Positions 43,940 to 54,230 of a stretch of DNA of 64,000 nucleotides are shown here, in pieces (within the stretch, counting starts at the first letter, position 1; every line of letters starts with the position of its first letter). The notes under the pieces are model-generated. The model was not told the origin of the DNA, ran no database searches, and saw nothing but the letters and a program-made list of their open reading frames with translations. The stretch is from Proteles cristata cristata (taxonomy: Eukaryota > Chordata > Mammalia > Carnivora > Hyaenidae): contig JAESUZ010003107.1 in assembly GCA_017311185.1 (NCBI GenBank), positions 806,001 to 870,000 on the forward strand, given 5' to 3'. The translations under genes were made by a program, and so were the position numbers.

Positions 43940-44380
43940 AGTGTAATGTTTAAGAACTTAGGTCTTGGAATGAGTACACAGATGCTCTGGTGGGAATTGT
44001 TTAGCTGTCTCATTCACTAGCTGAGTGATTTATCTTTCAGTGCCTCAGTTTCTTATTTTTCATAAGATGACAATAAGAATATATATGTCAGGGGCACCTG
44101 GGTGGCTCAGTCAGTTAAGTATCTGCCTTTGGCGCAGGTCATGAGGGTTTGAGACCCACATTAGGCTCTCTGTTATCCATGCAGAGCCCACTTTGGATAC
44201 CCTTTAACCCCTCTCTCTGTCCTCTCCCTCTTTTGTGCATGCTCTCTCTCAAAAATAAATAAATAAAAACTTAAAAAGGAATATATACATCATATTATTG
44301 ATGTAGTAAATGAAATTACATATACAGTGCAGGAAGAGTACCTGGAACACAGTGCTAAATAAATATCAGCTATATGTATA
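43940..44380 (+). mobile_element. MIR SINE split by a can-SINE
   Basis: MIR text at 43,940-44,090 (TAAGAACTTAGGTCTTGGAATGAG...CTAGCTGAGTGATTTATCTTTCAGTGCCTCAGTTTC) resumes at 44,293-44,380 (GGAAGAGTACCTGGAACACAGTGCTAAATAAATATCAGC). The can-SINE at 44,091-44,278 sits between. Confidence 0.75.
44091..44278 (+). mobile_element. can-SINE (shorter, older)
   Basis: Head GGGGCACCTGGGTGGCTCAG; the middle is shorter and diverged (ATCCATGCAGAGCCCACTTTGG). TSD-like flanks GAATATATATGTCA (44,077-44,090) and GAATATATACATCA (44,279-44,292). Confidence 0.9.
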
Positions 44381-44404
44381 ACTTAAACTACCTGAAAGCC
44401 AGGT

Positions 44405-44500
44405 ATATCCATGTTTATATATATGCATATACATGTGTGTATACTGTATGTGTGTATATAGTGTGTATATAGGGTGTGTGTGTGTGTGTGTAGTATGGAC
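44405..44500 (+). repeat. TATA/TGTG-rich microsatellite
   Basis: Mixed ATATAT and GTGTGT runs (TATATATATGCATATACATGTGTGTATAC...GGGTGTGTGTGTGTGTGTGTAG), clearly slippage-prone. Confidence 0.85.
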
Positions 44501-44729
44501 ATGTATACATTTAAATGTAAAAGTCTACATGAGTCCCTGTTGTCTTATATCCAGCCCACTTCACTCTTTCTGGGCTCTATAATAATTTGCACCTTCAATC
44601 TGTATTTCAGAAAATTCTAAGATCTCCTCGTTTCTCTAGGTGTGCACTGGGTTCCTAATGTGAAACTACTACAAACAGGTCAGTAATCTTCTCAGTGGTT
44701 CTTCAAGCAGGTGAAGCAAACTCAGAAGG

Positions 44730-45230
44730 ATATATTCCAATTTTTAAAAAATGCCCAGAAAACGAAGCAGCAGCCTTTCCCCCCCTCAGTGTAGGCTTTT
44801 AGGCATCACGGTTATGAAATATGGCACAACATTCTTTTAAATCCTTTTAAGTAGCAGTCATCCTCCTCTCCCCCTCCCTATAACTCCCCTCCCTAATACT
44901 ATTAAGCCCTTCACAGGTATCAATCGTAGGGGAGTAGGAAGAACTGCACTTTAAAAGGATTTTAAATAATGTCTCCAAGAAATATAGCAGCAGATTGTTC
45001 AATAGGGATTATCAGCCAAGAGTGTGCTAGAAGGGGGGAGGGTTCTCTCTTTTAAAAGGTCTTTAAATAATGTAAGTGTATTTCTTGGCAACATTACTCA
45101 GAGCCATTTAAAGAGCAGATATCTCTGCAGCACCTAACCACCAGAAGTGTGCATCCACAAAAGAGACATGAGAGAGACACACAACAATGATATTTCCACA
45201 CCCTTTTACACCGTTGTGACACAAAGATTG
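44730..45230. promoter_or_regulatory. Candidate conserved non-coding element with spaced AT motif
   Basis: Repeat-free block. TTTTAAATCCTTTTAAG at about 44,835-44,851 is nearly the reverse complement of CTTTAAAAGGATTTTAAATAATGT at 44,949-44,972, which recurs in direct orientation as CTTTTAAAAGGTCTTTAAATAATGT at 45,048-45,072. A pyrimidine patch CCCCTCCCTATAACTCCCCTCCCTAAT sits between the first two. The regulatory role is inference. Confidence 0.4.
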
Positions 45231-45585
45231 TAAACTTATCCCAAATGTTGAGAGTATCAAAGACTTACTTCATAAAGAGATTCTCTCTCCTTCTAGGAGT
45301 CAAGGTCAAATAGCCTCAGAGAATATTTGAACAGTTGCTCAGAGACCTTGGTGGTGGTGGGGGGAATGAATTTTCTGTACTTTCTAGAAGTTCTTGGGAA
45401 GGGGGCTATTACTCTATTTTATCTACTTCTTTGTCCCTTCCTAAAACCAAACATGAGGTCTAAAATCATCAAAATCTAAACAGTATACTTCTTTCAATCA
45501 TTCCATCTCCAACTCCTTCCCAGTCTGTCTTCATTAATATCTACAGGATGGGTAGAGGAAAAAGGTGTTTGGTAGAAATTCAGGG
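45231..45585. other. Unassigned stretch
   Basis: Complex sequence; a G-rich patch GGTGGTGGTGGGGGGAATG lies at about 45,350. No gene or repeat. Confidence 0.4.
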
Positions 45586-45589
45586 CTTT

Positions 45590-45815
45590 TGCCTTGGAGA
45601 CAGAAAATCTCCAAGTTTAAAATCTGGTTCTGCCACTACTGGGGACTTCAGGAAAATGTCATTTCCCCATCCTGGCCCTTAGTCTTCTCATCTGCAAAAC
45701 AAGGTTAAACCATGCCTGTTCCTGACATCATTGTTAGAGTTCAATGGAATCAAAGAGTGTAAAGCAGTCAGTTCCATGCCTAGTACATTCCAAGTGCTCA
45801 ATACAGGATGCCTTG
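45590..45815 (+). mobile_element. MIR SINE, nearly full length
   Basis: TTGCCTTGGAGACAGAAAATCTCC, AAAATCTGGTTCTGCCACTACTGGGGACTTCAGGAAAATG, CCTTAGTCTTCTCATCTGCAAAACAAGG and CATGCCTAGTACATTCCAAGTGCTCAATAC follow MIR from its 5' part to its end. Confidence 0.8.
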
Positions 45816-45819
45816 GATG

Positions 45820-48800
45820 CTGTGACTTAAAGGCCATGATTTCGTGAGTGTAATTTCAGTTGTTTAGGGTACAGGCTGTCTTAATATATATGACTTGGTT
45901 AGCCCAGGGGTTGAGTCTGATACACAGTTGGTACCCAGGATATTTTAAGGATCGTTTTAATGAGGGTTGCATGCTGCCTGAGAGCTGGGGTTCAGACAGA
46001 AGTCTCTTCTTGAGATGGAAAAATAAACAATGAATTCCAATATTTAATGTGGACATGGCGGGGGGAAGGGGTCGCTTACACCATTTTACAGATTAGGCCT
46101 TGTACAAATTGCAATGAAAGGAAACGACAAAAGAATGATCCTTCCTTGCTTCGGAGATCAAATACAAAGCAGGAAAGACAGCTCAAAGGCTCTCTGCTTT
46201 CTTTTACAGCCTAGAAGAGTTTCAGAAGTGAGAAGTAACTTTATCCAGTGGATCCCATTTGCATTGCATTCTTAGGAAATTGTGAAATGTAGGGACCAGA
46301 TCAACAGACAGCCCCCAAAAAGGACATTGAGCTGACAGGTGAGTGGAAATAATGCTGCTCAAATGATGGGAGAGAAAATGATGTTCTTCTAGCATTCAGA
46401 CAGTGGAACGGGTCTTGTGTCATTGACCACAATGACAGAAAATCAAACTAAGCCCCATTAAAGGAAAAAAGCCATCTATTTTAGTTAGCCCAGCAGGCAC
46501 CTGAAAGCTCCTCTCAGTATGAAAAAATGGAAGGGCACTTGAGAAGACGGAGGTCTCGGTTCTAATGACTGTGTTTGCACCTCCTGGAGAGGATGGATCT
46601 CTCTTTTAAATATGAAGGATTGATTTTGAAAATAGTCTTCTCTGCTGTGTTAGTTCTTTTCCTGCCTTTCAATGACAAGAGAACACGATTAGGTGAGGAC
46701 CTTTTCAGTTAACTGAGATGAACCAAAACAAGAATACCATCGTTTAACAGGAGAACACAGGCAAGGGCATTATTTGTTCTGACACTTTGATTCCTCTGTA
46801 TTAAACAACAGTGCCTCAATCAGAGATATTTAAGAGAAAGCATCAGAGAAATAGGAAAAAAGAAAAATGCTTTTGAGATTTTCATAAAGCACTTCAAAGA
46901 ATGTTTTACACTATTGTTGCTACCTGGAAAGAAAAGATAGAAATTACCTTTTTCCAGTTGGCACTCCAGGTATCTTGGTCTTCCTGACCATCACCTGTTG
47001 GTGGAAATGCACGTTGACTCTTTGGCTCTTACGAAATAAAGTGAAAATCCAAAGCAACTACCTGGATAACGAAAGCCCCTCAGACTCTGGCTTTAGCTAT
47101 GCTGTGGGAAGTCCATAAAGAACTTTTTAAAATTTGTATCAATTTCTATAAATACTTCTCCACTGACTTCACCATGATAAATGGCAGTTTTTCCAGGCCA
47201 TAGACCTCAATCATTATTATTGTTGATATTATTAATTTTATTATTATTATTGTAATTCTGCTGCGCACACTAAAATGGAAAGGGTTACATTTACATACCT
47301 CTCAAGGACAGCATGTGAAGTATTTTTTCCTGGACATATCTTGATTTCAATGTATTTCTTAACTTCTTGGTAGAGTTCCAATAACGCACAAGCCAACTTA
47401 CGGCAATCAGTATCTTACTGATGTTCCCCAACTAAATGGTATTTCAGGACTTTTAAGTCATGTTCTGAGCAACATTTTATCTACCTATCATTCACCTTAT
47501 ATTTGAATTTGACTTTCTAGCTGAATATAAATATGTACTAAGTTCTAAATAACTGCTTCCATGGAGCAAAGCAAAGCAAAGCAAAGATATTCATTAGTCT
47601 ACTCAAAACAAGGTAGCAAATCATTTCCTTGAGTGTCAGACCTCAAAGTCTGGCTTCACCAAGGACCAAAAATAAGGGGTGGGAGGTACTAGTTCTTTGG
47701 TAGTAAAATGTTACTGGTTTTAGAGCACTGAGGTCAGTATTGAGAAAGAGGGAGAGAATGGTGGATATAGAGAATGACTTCAGAAGGTTCTACCACAACT
47801 CAAGAATGACAAGATAAAATCCAGCTTCTGAGTACTTATAAAAAGAATAGGATTTCATAATAAAAGAGGAAAAGCATGCATCCATGTTAGGTAAAATTCT
47901 TTTGGGGTCAATGCTGAGTTAAATTCAATGACGCACTGGAATACTGGCAAGTTCCTGCCTTTGGCATTGATGCTTTAAACAGAGATGGGACATTTGAAAG
48001 GTAGCAAATCTGATTCCTCAGCTTTGAACAAGCCACAGTTTTTGCCTTACTCAGCCTGGTGGTTGTGTTGATTCCAAATCATACGAGGAGGGTAGACCCA
48101 TGGCTTAAAACATCCCATGGCGTCTCAATGATTAACTCAGCAGCTTGAGCTATTCCAAATGTTGCTCTCTTGTCGGAGAAAAAGAATAAATACATTGGGT
48201 GTGAGTGATGGCCAGCGAGGGAAAGCTGGAATGTTTGCTCAGCCTCAGTGTTTTGCGAGTTGAACAGCTTTCCGAAGCCACTTTTTTTTCCCTCTCCAGA
48301 TGTTCCTAAGGAAGATGCAAATGAGCATATTTTAATGTTGCAAAACTGTCAAATCCTGTCCAAGGAACCTAACAGAATGTCATTAAGTCCAGCAGGTCTC
48401 CTTTCTGGTGGGGAATGTCTATATTGCTATCAATCATATAATCAGAAGGCTCCTAACAAACTACATACTGTTTTCCTCTTTCAAAACTACAGACATTTCT
48501 CAAATATTCTCATGCACCCTATCTTAAATTAGTTTCTTTTCTCATAAATACTAGCTCATAAGTGTTATCCCATAACACTGGGATACATTATTTCACAATA
48601 TTACCTGTGATATATATAAGTGACTCTACTTCACAGAGGAGTAACCTGAGGAACAGAGGGTATAAGTAGACTTGCCCAGCATCTATTCTGCCTGAATGGA
48701 AACAAGTATAAAAAAAACACATTTCCCCTTTAGTTTTCCCTCAAACTATCATTAGTTAGTTTGGGTTGTTTGTTTTCTTCCCAGGTTACACCATTTTTAA

Positions 48801-49136
48801 GGTGTTAATAGTATCACAAGGTTTCAGTTCTGAGTATAGTGAAGGAGAGTTCAGAGATTCTCTGTTGATCTCTTGGCAGAATGAAAGGGCACTTCAGGGT
48901 CTGTGCCCAACCCTGATTCATCCTATCCAGTGAGAGCATCTGTCCCAGTTTGGATTAGCCAGAATTGAAATTTGAGAATATTTTTGGAGGCTCAACTAGA
49001 GGAAGGCCTTAGAAATTGGGCTAATAAAAGAATTCTGTGGATGCCAGAAACAGAAAAGAACACAAAGGTATAATAGAAAAGGCACAACTCCTACAGTATA
49101 CACAAGCTATGACTCCGCCATGTCAAAAAGCTGATT
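45820..49136. other. Long low-repeat stretch, candidate conserved DNA
   Basis: Almost no recognisable repeats except a possible reverse MIR at about 48,560-48,690 (CAGAGGAGTAACCTGAGGAACAGAGGG), an (AAAGC)4 run at 47,567-47,587 and an (ATT)n run at 47,216-47,250. Blocks 46,080-46,850 and 47,880-48,350 have balanced, complex composition typical of conserved non-coding DNA. No coding frame of note; 48,248-48,532 (+, 94 codons) has no known product. Confidence 0.4.
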
Positions 49137-49150
49137 AAAATAGACAAACA

Positions 49151-49384
49151 GGGGCTCCTGGGTAGCTCAGTCAGTTAAGCATCTGACTCTGGCTCAGGTC
49201 ATGACCTCACAGTTTGTGGGTTCAAGCCCCACGTTGGGCTCTGTGCTGACAGGTCAGAGCCTGGAGCCTGCTTCACATTCTGTGTCTCCCTCTCTCTCTG
49301 ACCCTCCCCTGCTCACACTGCCTCTCTCTCTCTCTCTCTGTCTCAGAAATAAAGCATTAAAAAATTAAAAAAATAAAATAAAAT
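49151..49384 (+). mobile_element. can-SINE
   Basis: Head GGGGCTCCTGGGTAGCTCAG, GCTGACAGGTCAGAGCC middle, a (TC)n-expanded body, A-rich tail with (TAAAA)n. Flanks AAAATAGACAAACA (49,137-49,150) and AAAATAGAAAAGCA (49,385-49,398) are an imperfect TSD. Confidence 0.95.
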
Positions 49385-49399
49385 AAAATAGAAAAGCAT

Positions 49400-49920
49400 A
49401 TTCATCTAAATATTTGCCAATATCTTCATCACCACATAATTTAGGAAACATAAAATTTTACTAAACATTCCAAGCTTCATCAGATTTTTAACTTAGCATT
49501 AAGTCTGTCTAGAATGTTGAAAATGAAAAATAAATAATCAATTATCTGGTTACCTTCTGATATAATTGTTATAGTTAGTGAACCAATACTAGTATATTAT
49601 TAATTAGAGTCCATAGTTTACCTAGTCCTTTTTTTGTGTTCTAGGAGCACATTATATTTAGTCATCATGCCCTCCCTAGTCTCCTCTCATCTGTGATAGT
49701 TTCTCAGATTTTCCTTGTTTTTGATGATTTGACATTTTTGAAGAATACCAGTCAGGTATTTTGTTGGATGCCTCACTATTGGAATTTGTCTCATGTTTGC
49801 CTTTTGATAAGACTAGAGTTATGGGAATTTAAAGAGATCTTAAAGTTCTCACCCCAATAAAAAATATTTGTAACTATGTGAGGTGCTAAATGTTAACTAA
49901 ACTTACTGTAGTAATCACTC
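49400..49920. other. Unassigned stretch
   Basis: AT-rich; no gene or assigned repeat. ATTATATTTAGTCATCATGCC and neighbours may be old L1, unproven. Confidence 0.35.
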
Positions 49921-49921
49921 A

Positions 49922-49923
<2 letters not shown>

Positions 49924-49960
<37 letters not shown>
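49924..49960 (+). repeat. (CA)n microsatellite
   Basis: About 18 CA units, followed by TATATATA. The flank CTTCAACTAATACAATGTAACATATCAATTATACCTCAATAAAATC at about 50,018 looks like the end of an old L1 3' UTR. Confidence 0.93.
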
Positions 49961-49962
<2 letters not shown>

Positions 49963-50079
49963 CACATATATATAAAACCACATATGAATATAGATATAAT
50001 CATTATATTATATACCTTCAACTAATACAATGTAACATATCAATTATACCTCAATAAAATCAGAGGTTGTAATCTGGAG

Positions 50080-51300
50080 TTATGGGTTATTCAAAGGAAA
50101 ACCACAGAGATAAAGTGCCATTGTCATATTATATCAAGGGTACATGCTATCAACATGATTTATGGTTATTGATGTCAACCTTGGTCACCTGGTTAAGTAT
50201 GTGTTTGTCAAGTTTCTCCACTGTAAAGTTACTCTTTCCCTGCCTTTTCATAGTATATACTTTTGGAAGTACGTTACTACGTACAGTCTTCACTCAAGGA
50301 GTGGGGGATTTTGCTTCCCCTTCCTGAGGGCTGAATATCTGTGGAGTTTATTTGGAATACTTTTTCATCCTTCAGATATTTTTCTCTTCTTCATTTATTA
50401 ATTTATTTAATCATTTGTTTATATCAGCAGATACATATGGATATTTCATTTATTCTTCTACATATATATACACAGATACACCTTATATATTTTTTCATAT
50501 AATCTAAAGTATATAATATTACATAATAAAGTAGAATCCAATACTACATTATTTATATTGTTGCTCAGACTGTTCCAGCTTTGGCCCTTGGGCATTCTTT
50601 CAGTCGGGTCCTGATCAATGTGTGGGGTCTTTCCTTCCTTCTTTCTTTCCCTTCCTTCTTTCTTTTTAATTCTTTTGAACATTTCCTTATTTTCTCACAC
50701 TACAAGATGCTCTAGGCTCATCTTTTATATCTATTGTTGCAACCCTAGAATCAGTCATTTCTCCAAGAAATCTTCACCACTTTTATCCAAGAATAGTATT
50801 ACAAACCAAGATCTGGGTACTAAGTGTGGTCCTTGCCCCTGTAATGTCATTTCTTTTAGGCCATGTCGTCTGACAGAGCAAAAATGTATGCTTTTATACT
50901 AACCTATGTATATACATAAATGCATAAGTATTTCTATATGTAACCACGTGCATATTAAGTGAAACATAAATTGAGCTGGTATTTCCATCTCTTTCCATTT
51001 CCACATGGATCCTTCTCACATCTTCTTGTTTATGTGCAAACTCTTACTCCAACAGTGAGAAACTTGGCCCCGCCATCTATTCACTTAATTGTTCTAATCC
51101 AGTATACATTATAGTAGTATCAGAATTATTAATCTGCAGTCCTTTGAGAAACAACTTCATCAACTTCAGTAGAGTGTTATATACTATCTTTTTGTCTTCA
51201 GTCTTACATACATCACTTATCTCCAAAGATACTTAGTTCAGCCCCTTTTCCCCATCTTGTTCAGTGAGTTTGTATCACACATTTTTAATATAGTTAAATG
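50080..51300 (-). mobile_element. Ancient L1M-like repeat, reverse (class tentative)
   Basis: A long run matches a dispersed mammalian repeat I know from other genomes: CAAGGGTACATGCTATCAACATGA, GTTTGTCAAGTTTCTCCACTGTAAAGTTACTC, GACTGTTCCAGCTTTGGCCCTTGGGCATTCTTTCAGTCGGGTCCTG, CTACAAGATGCTCTAGGCTCATCTT, AACCAAGATCTGGGTACTAAGTGTG. I believe it is old L1M in reverse, but the class name needs a library search. Frames such as 50,618-50,902 lie within it and are not host genes. Confidence 0.5.
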
Positions 51301-51309
51301 TTCTGGTCA

Positions 51310-52435
51310 GGGTCTGAATTCCTTCCTGAGCTCCCCTAACCTTCTAAATAACTTTAAAAAAGTTATTCCCAAGGCTCGGGCAGTGGTTGCCCCACCCTTT
51401 GATACCAAGGAGGCAGCCCTGATGATCTTTGAATCACCTTTGGGTTCAGGCTTCTCTTTTCTTGAAGAATAATGCAGCTGAAAAGCTTTATTTCCATTCT
51501 ATTCCCCTTGGTCCAAACTGGCAGTGTGTTTGGGATTGGTACAAGCCCATCTTTATTCCTGGCTTCTGTGGAGATGCCTGATTAGATCTGTGCTTCACAC
51601 CCAAAGAAACCCCCTTATTAAATGGTTGTTCAGTCATACCCTCAGTGTTCTCTTCAGAATATATATTCTAATTAAAGTTTTTTAGTGTTTATTTATGAGA
51701 GAGAGAGAACAGGGGAGGGCAGAGCAAGAGGGAGACATATAATCTGAAGTAAGCTCCAGGCTCTGAGCTGTCTCCATACACCCCAACATGGGGCTCGAAC
51801 TCATGAACCATGAGATCATGACCTGAACCAAGTTGGATGCTCAACATCTCAGCCACCCAGGAGCCCTTCATTTTTTTGCAATAGGGATAGGCTGAGCACT
51901 TCCCAGATCTCTCAATTCTGGTTCTTTTTTTTGCTTAACTGTTCAGTTCCTTCCATTTATCTCTCTCCTCTCACATTTGTCTCTCTCCTCTCACATTTTC
52001 ACAACCAAGCCACTCCTTCAACACTTTACTTAGAAATCTCCTGAGCTAAATACTAGTACACCAACACAATTCGAACAGATTCTTTGCCATTTTTACAACA
52101 AATACTACCTTCCCTCCAGTTCCCAATGATACCTTCCTCATTTCACCAGAGTGGCCTTTAACATTCATATTCCTGTGAACATTCTGTTCATGATGATATA
52201 TGCATTTCCTAAGACCATAAAAGCTTTCTCTCTAACTCTCATCTTTTTTCTAAGCTCTCCCCATTTAACTTCCATATTTCTACCAACACTCCCTTTGTGA
52301 GCTAATCTAGGTTTTTTTTTTTAAGCATGCACCTCAAAACTCCTCCAGACTCTACTCACTACCCAGTTTCAATGCTGTCTCCATATTTTTAGGTATTTGT
52401 TAAAGCAGTAGCCCAATTCTTGATACCAAATCTTA
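51310..52435 (-). mobile_element. MaLR internal region, reverse
   Basis: The text next to the LTR, CTACTCACTACCCAGTTTCAATGCTGTCTCCATATTTTTAGGTATTTGTTAAAGCAGTAGCCC, and further left CACACCCAAAGAAACCCCCTTATTAAATGGTTGTTCAGTC, match the internal part of MaLR retroelements. The internal part of MaLRs has no intact gene, and none is seen here. A 20-bp-period duplication CTCTCTCCTCTCACATTT lies at 51,961-51,998. A reverse can-SINE splits it. Confidence 0.6.
51675..51866 (-). mobile_element. can-SINE, reverse (older)
   Basis: Reverse head ...CAGCCACCCAGGAGCCC at 51,866; the middle reads GAGCTGTCTCCATACACCCCAACATGGGGCTCGAACTC. Diverged; the TSD is not clear. It is inserted in the MaLR internal region. 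Confidence 0.9.
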
Positions 52436-52791
52436 TATTGATCTGCTAGGGCTGCCATAACAAAATACCATAGACTGCATGGCTCAAATAACAGAAATTT
52501 ATTTTCTGACAGTTCCGCACAGTGGATTTTGACTGTGCAGAACTCTGCAAGAATCTTGCAGCATTCAGGTTCTGGTGAGAGCTCTCTTCCTATCTTGCAA
52601 ATGGCCATCAACTTTCTGTGTCCTCATGTGATTCTCCTTGGTGTGTGCACAGAGAGATATCTCCCCTTTCTTCTTCTTATAATGTTACCAATACCATTGG
52701 AATATAGTCCTACCCTCGTGATCACATTGGTGGCTTGAGCCTCAACCTATGAACTTTAGGTGGGTGGGCACAATTCAGTCCATAGTAGTAT
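52436..52791 (-). mobile_element. MLT1-type LTR, reverse (5' LTR of the MaLR)
   Basis: Reverse LTR: GATCTGCTAGGGCTGCCATAACAAAATACCATAGACTGCATGGCTCAAATAACAGAAATTTATTTTCTGACAG at the left, TGTCCTCATGTGATTCTCC in the middle and GGTGGGCACAATTCAGTCCATA at the right. Since the internal region lies to the left, this is the element's 5' LTR in reverse orientation. The 52,369-52,611 and 52,529-52,738 frames are within it. Confidence 0.85.
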
Positions 52792-53730
52792 ACATTAAAG
52801 TTCATTCTTTGTCCTATATGTTTTTATGCATTTTGACATATGTATAATATTTCATATTCACAACTCCACTATTATCCAGAATCATTTCACTGTCCTAAGA
52901 ATCCCCTGTGCTTCATTATTCATCCTTACTCCTCCCGCTGATCCCATGACAACCACTGATCATTTTACTCTTTCTATAATTTTACTTTATGTGGCTATTT
53001 TGATGACTATAGACAAGAAACTATGCAAAATATCTGCACTTAGGTTATGTGTATTAGAAGTCTATACACATAATCTCACAAGACATCTAAAAAGTTAAAA
53101 GTCTGAACTAAAAGAACTTCTAGATCCTATTTCAGCTCATTATGATTTATCCTTCCATTTTCCTATCAAGAGTGGAAGCAATTCTGTAAGCTTCTGTTGA
53201 TATGAACTAACTACTGCTGAATACACATAAACCTTTGTATGTTATCTCTTATCCATCATAAAATAATGTCCCATACTTTTTTCTTGTTTTCTCTAATATA
53301 AACTTAGAATTCATGACCAGACAAGTATATTAAAGTACCAAATTATAACTGATGTTCAAAAATGCAATTACATGTATGATTAGCTTCAAGAAAATCTGTA
53401 TTAGTAAACTCACTTTATTATTCCCATTAAAAAATAATTTACTGAAATATTTATTTAAATAAAACACCCTCTCAGTGCATTCCAAATTAGATTAAGTTAA
53501 CAAAAATGAATTTGATATGTCACTCTCCTCAGCTGATTTATAGCTACACCTATGCAAATATAACTCATCAACCTGGTAGAATGATAAAATAACAAAACTT
53601 ATAAATCTAGTTTTTCATATCTTTTACAAAAGCTTTAGCAAGGAGAATGCTCTTTGTTAGGAACCAAATCCTCCTACTTGTGCAATAATTCTCTTAATTT
53701 GTGTGGAAGTTTTAAAATATGTATGCAAGT
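52792..53730. other. Unassigned AT-rich stretch
   Basis: The + frame at 52,826-53,098 (90 codons) has no known family. Text at 52,800-53,000 may belong to an old LINE. No gene. Confidence 0.35.
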
Positions 53731-53734
53731 TTTC

Positions 53735-54230
53735 TGACATGCTTCCCATTAAATCTGAGCCATTTAGTAACTGGCTTATAAGCAAAAGAATATAACAAAA
53801 GTGATGCCACACAAGTTCAAAGGCTAGGTGCACAAGGACCATATAGCTGTTACCTGATTCTTTTGGGAAACTCACTTTGGGGAAAGCTGGCACCCATAAG
53901 AAGAGTCACCACGTTGAGGCTCCCATGCTGCTGAGGCTACCTGTGGGATCCCAGGTCATTATTCCCAGCTGAGCTTAACAATTGAGTTATTTCAACCCAG
54001 ACTTCATATCTGTGCATGAGGAGCTTTCAGGTGATTTTGGATGCTAGCTGCCATCCTCAGTCTTTGAGTATTGCCACCTGAAGTCCCAGATATTATAGAG
54101 TGGAGACAAGTCCTTATTTGAATTCCTAACAAAAATAATCCATAAGCCTAGTGAAATAATAAATTCTTATTTTATGTCGCTAAGTTATTTTTTTGGGGGG
54201 GTTACTACATAATAGTAGTAAAAATTGGAA
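53735..54230 (+). mobile_element. MLT1-type LTR, 3' part
   Basis: Ends with AAATAATAAATTCTTATTTTATGTCGCTAAGTTATTTTTTGGGGGGGTTACTACATAATAGTAG, the standard MLT1 terminus, and shows CCCAGCTGAGCTTAACAATTGAG and CCACCTGAAGTCCCAGATATT upstream. The left limit is uncertain. An 8-base G-run at about 54,194 has replaced the usual GGGG. Confidence 0.55.
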
